64,000 nucleotides of DNA, from contig NZ_CP109013.1 in assembly GCF_036226745.1 (NCBI RefSeq), positions 1,364,001 to 1,428,000 on the forward strand, read 5' to 3'. Below are positions 58,879-64,000 of this stretch, one piece after another. The first letter of the stretch is position 1. The number at the start of each line of letters is the position of its first letter. The translations under genes and the position numbers were made by a program. This DNA comes from Streptomyces sp. NBC_00683 (lineage in GTDB: Bacteria > Actinomycetota > Actinomycetes > Streptomycetales > Streptomycetaceae). The notes under the pieces were generated by a model. That model saw only the letters and a program-made list of their open reading frames with translations, ran no database searches and had not been told where the DNA came from.

Positions 58879-60183
58879 GTGCGCATGCACCGCTCCTCGC
58901 GTCTGACCGTCACCGCCCTCCTGGGTACGGCACTGATCACCCTCGCCCCGCTGTCCCCCGCGCAGGCACGGTCCCTGCCGGCCGTCGGGGCGACATCGGA
59001 GACGGCGGCGCTGTACGACGACGAGGCGGGTGGCAACGCCAACGCCGACGACCCGGCGATCTGGCGCAACCCGGCCGACCCGGGCCGCAGCCTGGTCGTC
59101 GCCACCGCCAAGGAGGGCGGGCTCCGGGTCTACGGGCTCGACGCCGCCCTGGTCCAGTCGATTCCGGCGCCGTCGCCCGCGACGGAGGACGACGCACCGG
59201 GCCGGTTCAACAACGTCGACCTCGTCACGGGGCTGCGCACCCCGGCCGGCCGTGCCGGCGTGGCCGTGGTGAGCGACCGGGGCAACGACCGCCTCCGCAT
59301 CTACCGCATCGACCCCTCGCGCCCCGGGAAGCCGCTGACCGACATCACGGACCCGGCCGCCGCCCCGGTCTTCTCGGCGGACCAGGCCGAGATCAACGAC
59401 CAGCGCACCACGTACGGTCTGGCCGCCTGGCAGGACCCCGGCACGGGCCGCTCGTACGCCGTCGTCAGCCGGCGCAACGCCACCGAACTGGCGCTGCTGG
59501 AGCTGCGGCCGACGGCCGCGGGCACGGTCGGCTACCGCACGGTGCGCACCCTCGCCCTTCCTTCGTCCTTCCGGCTCCCCGACGGCACGTCGTGGACCCC
59601 GTGCGGTGAGCCGGGCGAGCTGCCGCAGGTGGAGGGCATGGTCATCGACCCGGCGAACGGTGTGCTCTACGCCGGCCAGGAGGACGTCGGCATCTGGCGC
59701 ATCCCGGCCGGTCTCGACGGGCGCCCGGTCCTCGTCGACAAGGTCCGCGAGTACGGCGTCCCCGGAACGTACGACCCCGGGACCGAGGAGTGCGCGCCCG
59801 GCACCGACCCCGGTTTCGGCGGCAAGCGGCTGGCCGCGGACGTGGAGGGTCTGACTCTCTTCCGGGAGGCGGACGGCGACGGCTACCTCATGGCGTCGAG
59901 CCAGGGCGACAACACCTTCGCCCTGTACGACCGTGAGGTGTCCGAGCACAACGAGTACGAGGGCGGGTTCCGCATCACCTCCGTGTCGGCGGACCTCGAC
60001 GGCAGTGAGGAGTGCGACGGTGCCGCCGTGCTGAACGAGCCGCTGGGCGCCCGCTACCCGCGCGGTCTGCTGGTGGTCCAGGACGGGCACGAGACGTCCG
60101 GGTCGGGCAGCGAGGAAGGCCGGGAGACCACCGGATTCAAGTTCGTCGACCTCGGTGCGGTGACCGACGCGGCGGACATGTAG
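58879..60183 (+). CDS. Secreted beta-propeller phytase
   Basis: A 434-aa alkaline phytase of the calcium-dependent six-bladed propeller type, releasing phosphate from phytate outside the cell. The signal peptide is about 1-30 (ends LSPAQA). The family start ADDPAIWRNPADPGRSLVVATAK, GRFNNVDLVTGL, and the VEGLTLFREADGDGYLMASSQGDNTFALYDRE blade are clear, as is the acidic calcium cluster around EGMVIDPANGVLY and LAADVEG. I chose GTG 58879 after AGGAAG; an ATG at 58846 is also in frame. No clear PHO box was found upstream. Confidence 0.93.
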   Translation: MRMHRSSRLTVTALLGTALITLAPLSPAQARSLPAVGATSETAALYDDEAGGNANADDPAIWRNPADPGRSLVVATAKEGGLRVYGLDAALVQSIPAPSPATEDDAPGRFNNVDLVTGLRTPAGRAGVAVVSDRGNDRLRIYRIDPSRPGKPLTDITDPAAAPVFSADQAEINDQRTTYGLAAWQDPGTGRSYAVVSRRNATELALLELRPTAAGTVGYRTVRTLALPSSFRLPDGTSWTPCGEPGELPQVEGMVIDPANGVLYAGQEDVGIWRIPAGLDGRPVLVDKVREYGVPGTYDPGTEECAPGTDPGFGGKRLAADVEGLTLFREADGDGYLMASSQGDNTFALYDREVSEHNEYEGGFRITSVSADLDGSEECDGAAVLNEPLGARYPRGLLVVQDGHETSGSGSEEGRETTGFKFVDLGAVTDAADM

Positions 60184-60201
60184 GACCGCCGGGCATCACG
60201 G

Positions 60202-60235
60202 GAGGGACGCGGCGGCGGGAGCCGTCGTGTCCCTC
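60202..60235. terminator. Terminator after the phytase gene
   Basis: GAGGGACGCGGCGGC and GCCGTCGTGTCCCTC form a 15-bp stem (two G-U pairs) with a GGGA loop, between convergent phytase and ABC ATPase genes. Confidence 0.75.
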
Positions 60236-60267
60236 GGCGCCGCCCCGACGGCCGGCCCGGAGCGGCC

Positions 60268-61113
60268 TTACGTCTCCCCCCGCTTCGCCGCCTGGATCTG
60301 CTCGTACACATGGGTGCGCAGCTCCGCGAAGCGCGGCAGTACACGGGTGGTCAACTGGTCCCGCTCGTCGGGAAGATCGATCTTCACCTGCTCCCGCACC
60401 ACGGTCGGTGCCCCCGAGAGGACCAGCACCCGCTGCCCCAGGTACACCGCTTCGTCGATGTCGTGCGTGACGAAGAGGACGGTGATCCCGAGCTCCTGCC
60501 AGAGCCCACGCACCAGGTCCTCCAGATCGGCGCGGGTCTGGGCGTCCACGGCGGCGAACGGCTCGTCCATCAACAGGACCTCCGGCTCGTAGGCGATGGC
60601 CCGCGCGATCGCCACGCGCTGCTGCATACCGCCGGAGAGCTGCCAGGGATAGGCTCCGCCCGCGTCCGCGAGACCGACGGCGGCGAGGGAGCGCTCGACG
60701 AGCTCGTGCCGCCGCGCCCTGTCCAGCGATCTCTTCTGCCGCAGCGGAAGGCCGACGTTGTCCCGTACCCGCATCCACGGGAACAGGCTGCGCCCGTACT
60801 CCTGGAAGACCACGGCCATTCCGGGCGGCGGCCCTGTGACGCGTGTGCCGTTCAGGTGGATCTCGCCGGACGTGGGCGTGAGCAGCCCGCCGACGCACTT
60901 GAGCAGGGTCGTCTTTCCGCAGCCGGACGGGCCGACCAGGCAGGCCAGTTCGCCCGGTGCGAGGGTGAAGGTCAGATCGCGTACGGCTTCCACACGGCGG
61001 CCCTGCCCCTCGTAGACCTTGTGCAGTCCCCGTACATCGAGCATGTGCTGCGGTCCCTTCACAACGAGGTCCTTCACAGGGTCCTTGACGGGGTCGGGCA
61101 CCGGTTCCTTCAC
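60268..61113 (-). CDS. ABC transporter ATPase (SsuB/TauB-type)
   Basis: A 281-aa ATPase from GTG 61113, preceded by GGAGG and overlapping the upstream permease stop as GTGA. Walker A GPSGCGKT, signature LSGGMQQR, Walker B VLLMDEPFAAVD and H-loop VTHD are intact. The first about 23 residues before LDVRGLHKVYEG are an unusual Pro/Lys/Val-rich repeat (PDPVKDPVKD). An ATG at 61044 would omit them. It is the last gene of the SBP-permease-permease-ATPase operon for a sulfonate-, nitrate- or aromatic-type importer. Confidence 0.92.
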   Translation of the reverse strand: MKEPVPDPVKDPVKDLVVKGPQHMLDVRGLHKVYEGQGRRVEAVRDLTFTLAPGELACLVGPSGCGKTTLLKCVGGLLTPTSGEIHLNGTRVTGPPPGMAVVFQEYGRSLFPWMRVRDNVGLPLRQKRSLDRARRHELVERSLAAVGLADAGGAYPWQLSGGMQQRVAIARAIAYEPEVLLMDEPFAAVDAQTRADLEDLVRGLWQELGITVLFVTHDIDEAVYLGQRVLVLSGAPTVVREQVKIDLPDERDQLTTRVLPRFAELRTHVYEQIQAAKRGET

Positions 61114-61886
61114 GGCTGCCTCCGGGACGCGCGCAGACCGTGGTACCAGGCGAGGGCGCGGCGTTCGACGAGTTGGAGGAGCACGGAGAGCAGGAAGCCG
61201 AGGAGGCCGAGCAGGAGGATGCCGCTCCACATCTCGGGGATCGCGAAGCCGCGCTGGAACTGCACGATGGCGAAGCCGAGGCCGTTGCTGGCCGCGAACA
61301 TCTCGCTGATCACCATCAGGATGATCCCGATCGAGAGTGCCTGCCGAAGTCCCGTGAAGATCTGGGGACTTGCGGAGCGCAGCAGCAGGTGGCGCAGGCG
61401 GACGCCGCCCCGCAAGCCGTACGCGCGGGCGGTCTCGCTCAGGACGGGGTCGACCGCCCGCACACCCTCGACCGTGTTGAGCAGGACGGGCCAGACGCAG
61501 CCGCTCGCGATGACGAAGATCTTCATCGTGTCCCCGATCCCGGCGAACAGCATGATGACGGGGACGAGGACCGGCGGGGGTACGGCCCGGAGGAATTCGA
61601 GCACGGGCTCGGTCGCGGCCCGCACCCGTCTGTAGGAGCCGATGACGATCCCGGCGGCAACCCCCAGGACGGCCGCCACGGAGAATCCGGCGAGCAGGCG
61701 CAGGATGCTGGGCAGGACGTCGGCGGAGATCCGGTCCCCGGTCCAGACGTCCCCGAAGGCGGTGAGGATGGTGCGCAGGGGCGGCGAGTAGACCTGGGTG
61801 CTCGTGTCGGAGGCCACCCACCAGACAGCGAAGAGGACGGCCGGCAGCCCGAGGGCGAACACCACTTGGGCGAGGGCGCGCCTCAT
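61110..61886 (-). CDS. ABC transporter permease 2 (SsuC/TauC-type)
   Basis: A 258-aa permease with about six helices and the EAA-type coupling loop ETARAYGLRGGVRLRHLLLRSASPQIFTGLRQALSIG. ATGA overlap with the upstream permease (61883-61886). The two different permeases suggest a heterodimeric channel. Confidence 0.9.
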   Translation of the reverse strand: MRRALAQVVFALGLPAVLFAVWWVASDTSTQVYSPPLRTILTAFGDVWTGDRISADVLPSILRLLAGFSVAAVLGVAAGIVIGSYRRVRAATEPVLEFLRAVPPPVLVPVIMLFAGIGDTMKIFVIASGCVWPVLLNTVEGVRAVDPVLSETARAYGLRGGVRLRHLLLRSASPQIFTGLRQALSIGIILMVISEMFAASNGLGFAIVQFQRGFAIPEMWSGILLLGLLGFLLSVLLQLVERRALAWYHGLRASRRQP

Positions 61887-62710
61887 ACGGCCACCTCGCC
61901 GCGGACGGACTGGTGCCAGGCGAGCGCCCGGCGCTCCACGGCGCGCGCGCCGACGTTGACGACCAGGCCGAGCAGACCGGTGACGACCACCAGGGCGTAC
62001 ATCTCGGGGACGGCCTGCGAGGTCTGCGCGACGGCGATCCGTGCGCCCAGCCCCGGGGATCCGATGACGAGTTCGGCGGTGACGGCGAGGATCAGCGCGA
62101 CGGAGGCGGCGAGCCGGACGCCGGTCATGACGTACGGCAGGGCGGTGGGCCACACGACATGGCGGATGCGCGCCCGGGCGGAGAGGCCGTAGCTGCGGGC
62201 CGTCTCGTCGGGGACCGGGTCGACGTCCTGTGCCCCGTACAGCACCTGGACGAGGATCTGCCAGAAGGCGGCGTAGACGACCAGGAGCAGGGTGGAGCGC
62301 AGGTCGGTGCCGTAGAGCAGGACGGCGAGGGGGATCAGGGCCACCGAGGGTATGGGGCGGAGGAACTCGACCGTGGACGCGGTGGCGCGGCGCAGGTACG
62401 GGACGCCGCTGATGACGGTTCCGGCGGCGACGCCCAGCACCGTGGCGATCAGCAGGCCGACGGACCACCCGGTGAGGGTGTCGCCGAGCGCCGTCCAGAA
62501 CGCGGGGTCGGCCAGTTCGTCCGCGAGTGCGCCGGCGATACGGCTCGTGGGCGGCAGGTAGTCGGGCGAGACCAGGCCGGTGCGCGGGACGACTTCGACG
62601 AGGGCGAGGAAGCCGGCCAGTCCGGCGAGGCCGAGTGCGGCGTCGACCGGACCCTGCCGGACTCCTCGGCCGCGTGCCGCGGGGGTCTTCGTCGGTGTGT
62701 CGGTCGTCAT
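61883..62710 (-). CDS. ABC transporter permease 1 (SsuC/TauC-type)
   Basis: A 275-aa permease. The coupling loop is DETARSYGLSARARIRHVVWPTALPYVMTGVRLAASVA. About six helices, with an N-terminal basic tail. The stop and start overlap with the SBP gene (62707-62710). Pairs with the permease at 61110-61886. Confidence 0.9.
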   Translation of the reverse strand: MTTDTPTKTPAARGRGVRQGPVDAALGLAGLAGFLALVEVVPRTGLVSPDYLPPTSRIAGALADELADPAFWTALGDTLTGWSVGLLIATVLGVAAGTVISGVPYLRRATASTVEFLRPIPSVALIPLAVLLYGTDLRSTLLLVVYAAFWQILVQVLYGAQDVDPVPDETARSYGLSARARIRHVVWPTALPYVMTGVRLAASVALILAVTAELVIGSPGLGARIAVAQTSQAVPEMYALVVVTGLLGLVVNVGARAVERRALAWHQSVRGEVAV

Positions 62711-63663
62711 GGCAGGAGTGCGTCCAGGTCCGGGGTGCCGGAGAGGAGACCGTCGCGCTCACCGAGCCGGCCGAGGGTATCGAGGGATGCCCGGTTCGGT
62801 TCGGCCGGCCACTTGGGCAGGGTCATCGCCTGGAGCGTCGACTCGGGGATCTTGGTGTAGGTGGTGAGGACCTTGCGGACCTCGTCGGGGTGGCTGTCGG
62901 CGTAGGCCAGGGACTCCCGGGTCGCTTCCTGGAACTTCTTCACCAGCTCCGGGTTCTTCTGGGCGTACTGCTGCGAGGTGAAGTAGAGGGCGACCGTCAG
63001 GTCCGGTGCCAGGTCGACGAAGTTGGACGCGATGACACGGCCGCCCTTGCCCTTGACGGTGGCGAGCGCGGGTTCGACGACCCAGGCGGCGTCGACCTGT
63101 CCGCCGTCGAGCGCGGCCGGCATCTGATCGAAGGGAAGCTCGACGAATCCGACCTTCGAGGGGTCTCCGCCGGCCTTGCGGACCGACTCGCGCACGGAGG
63201 TGTCGCCGATGTTCTTGAGGGTGTTGACGGCGACCTTCCTGCCCTCGAGATCCTTGGCGGTCTTCAGCGGGCTGTTCCCCTTCACCACGATGCCCGCGAA
63301 GTCCCCGCCGTCCTTGCCGGTCGAGGCGACACCGTTGGCGACGGCCTTGACGGGGACGTTCTTGTCGGCGGCGATCATCAGCGAGGTGACGTTGGAGAAG
63401 CCGAACTGGAACTGGCCGCTGACCACGCCGGGCACGATCGCCGCGCCTCCCTGGGCGCCCACGAGCGTCAGGTCGATGCCCCGCTTGCTGTAGAAGCCCT
63501 TCTCCTTGCCCAGGTAGACGGGTGCGACATCGACGATCGGGATGACTCCGACCTTGACGGCGGCCTTCCCGCCCTTCGACGAGGTGGACGGGTCCGACGA
63601 TCCACAGGCCGCTGTCGTGGAGACGAGGAGCGCGGCGGTGAACCCGACAAGCAGACGACGCAT
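62707..63663 (-). CDS. ABC substrate-binding lipoprotein (NMT1/SsuA-like)
   Basis: A 318-aa lipoprotein with lipobox TTAACGSS (Cys at about 20). It has the NMT1/THI5 fold with KVGVIPIVDVAPVYLGKEKGFYSKRG at the start of the mature protein and ELPFDQMPAALDGGQVDAAWVVEPA. Family members bind sulfonates, taurine, nitrate, pyrimidine precursors or aromatic acids. The neighbouring IclR-type regulator of the PcaU/PobR type makes an aromatic or carboxylic substrate worth testing. ATG 63663 follows CGGGGGC. Confidence 0.9.
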   Translation of the reverse strand: MRRLLVGFTAALLVSTTAACGSSDPSTSSKGGKAAVKVGVIPIVDVAPVYLGKEKGFYSKRGIDLTLVGAQGGAAIVPGVVSGQFQFGFSNVTSLMIAADKNVPVKAVANGVASTGKDGGDFAGIVVKGNSPLKTAKDLEGRKVAVNTLKNIGDTSVRESVRKAGGDPSKVGFVELPFDQMPAALDGGQVDAAWVVEPALATVKGKGGRVIASNFVDLAPDLTVALYFTSQQYAQKNPELVKKFQEATRESLAYADSHPDEVRKVLTTYTKIPESTLQAMTLPKWPAEPNRASLDTLGRLGERDGLLSGTPDLDALLP

Positions 63664-63703
63664 GGTGCCCCCGGAGTGGTGGTGGCGCTCGACATGGCGT
63701 GCG

Positions 63704-63732
63704 GGGAACGAACAGTGGTTCCCGGTGGGAAC
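63704..63732. promoter_or_regulatory. Three alternating GGGAAC/GTTCCC half-sites before the ABC importer
   Basis: GGGAAC (63704-63709), GTTCCC (63718-63723) and GGGAAC (63727-63732) create two overlapping palindromes, the second perfect with a 3-base centre (GTTCCC-GGT-GGGAAC). They lie 41-69 bp before the SBP start codon. Possible binding site for the adjacent IclR-type regulator. Confidence 0.5.
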
Positions 63733-63819
63733 ATAGGGCTGCCCGCCGAGGGGGGTCAACCACCGTGCACCGACCCTTCTGCCTTGGTGCCACTGCTTTC
63801 TGAGAAGGCATCAGGTCCA

Positions 63820-63848
63820 TTGACGCCGCCTCGGCCGCCCCCTAGCGT
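63820..63848 (+). promoter_or_regulatory. Candidate promoter of the IclR-type gene at the right edge
   Basis: TTGACG (63820-63825) and TAGCGT (63843-63848) with a 17-base spacer. The start would be near 63855, within the inverted repeat at 63850-63866. Confidence 0.55.
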
Positions 63849-63849
63849 G

Positions 63850-63866
63850 CACCTGGCGCACAGGTG
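63850..63866. promoter_or_regulatory. Inverted repeat over the predicted start of the IclR gene
   Basis: CACCTG-GCGCA-CAGGTG, exact 6-bp arms, overlaps the predicted transcription start. Suggests autoregulation. Confidence 0.5.
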
Positions 63867-63895
63867 TGCGCGCTCTCGCGACGGAGGGTCGACCG

Positions 63896-64000
63896 ATGGA
63901 CGGACAGGCGCGTGAGCCGCACTTCGTGCAGTCCTTCGAGCGCGGCCTCGCCGTCATCCGCGCCTTCGACGCGGACCGTCCGGAGCTCACCCTGAGCGAG
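63896..64000 (+). CDS. IclR-type regulator (PcaU/PobR-like), 5' end only
   Basis: Only the first 35 codons are in the window. ATG 63896 follows GGAGGG by 7 bases. The residues FVQSFERGLAVIRAFD are the typical N-terminus of IclR regulators of aromatic catabolism (PcaU, PobR, PcaR), just before the winged helix (...LTLSE). It is divergent from the ABC importer and 8 kb from pcaHGBL. Whether it controls the importer, missing pcaIJF genes or other aromatic genes cannot be seen here. Confidence 0.75.
   Translation, partial: MDGQAREPHFVQSFERGLAVIRAFDADRPELTLSE

Overview
The sequence is very GC-rich, with GTG starts, 1-4 bp ATGA/GTGA stop-start overlaps, a complete beta-ketoadipate branch, a conservon and an mce operon. 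This points to a Streptomyces chromosome. A small laccase, a LigD-type polymerase with an ATP-dependent DNA ligase, and pcaV/pca genes in one region recall the SCO6697-SCO6712 neighbourhood of S. coelicolor. That comparison is from memory and was not checked by alignment. I saw no tRNA, rRNA, CRISPR array, insertion sequence or phage gene.

Layout. 1-7.8 kb: the end of a SNF2-family helicase, then a two-domain small laccase divergent from a two-gene operon of secreted sugar-oxidation proteins (ThuA + sugar dehydrogenase; cupredoxin + Ig-like repeats + DUF1080). 7.7-10.9 kb: a membrane protein, a LigD-type polymerase and an ATP-dependent DNA ligase. 10.9-24.1 kb: one long leftward mce lipid-import operon (mkl, yrbEA/B, mceA-F, four Mce-associated proteins) that appears to end in a lytic transglycosylase. 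24.1-30.1 kb: three secreted proteins co-directional with mce, and a PucR-type regulator that carries a TTA codon. 30.2-37.7 kb: a small protein, an SCP2 sterol-carrier/acyl-CoA dehydrogenase pair behind repeated TTAC-N6-GTAA operators, a P450, an ATP-grasp protein, an MFS exporter with a C-terminal MarR-like domain, a GNAT and a YchJ protein. 37.7-42.2 kb: a DUF574 methyltransferase, an XRE/DUF397 pair divergent from an RsbW-like ATPase with a perfect 12-3-12 operator between them, and a GH4 glycosidase. 42.2-47 kb: a conservon (cvnA-E) whose P450 lacks the ExxR motif. 47-51.3 kb: an IclR regulator, a MarR/FUSC exporter pair and a VOC protein. 51.3-55.9 kb: pcaV divergent from pcaHGBL, with no pcaIJF. 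55.9-64 kb: a scramblase-like protein, DUF3105 and DUF305 proteins, a beta-propeller phytase, an SsuABC/TauABC-type ABC importer and the start of a second IclR-type regulator.

How the genes may work together (inference). The first cluster could form an extracellular oxidative chain, in which a sugar dehydrogenase passes electrons through a blue-copper domain to an O2-reducing laccase. The mce operon, the secreted triad, SCP2, the acyl-CoA dehydrogenase and the P450 look like a lipid or steroid acquisition and oxidation neighbourhood. The pca genes convert protocatechuate to beta-ketoadipate, with PcaV controlling both promoters through paired CAGTGTACTGA sites.
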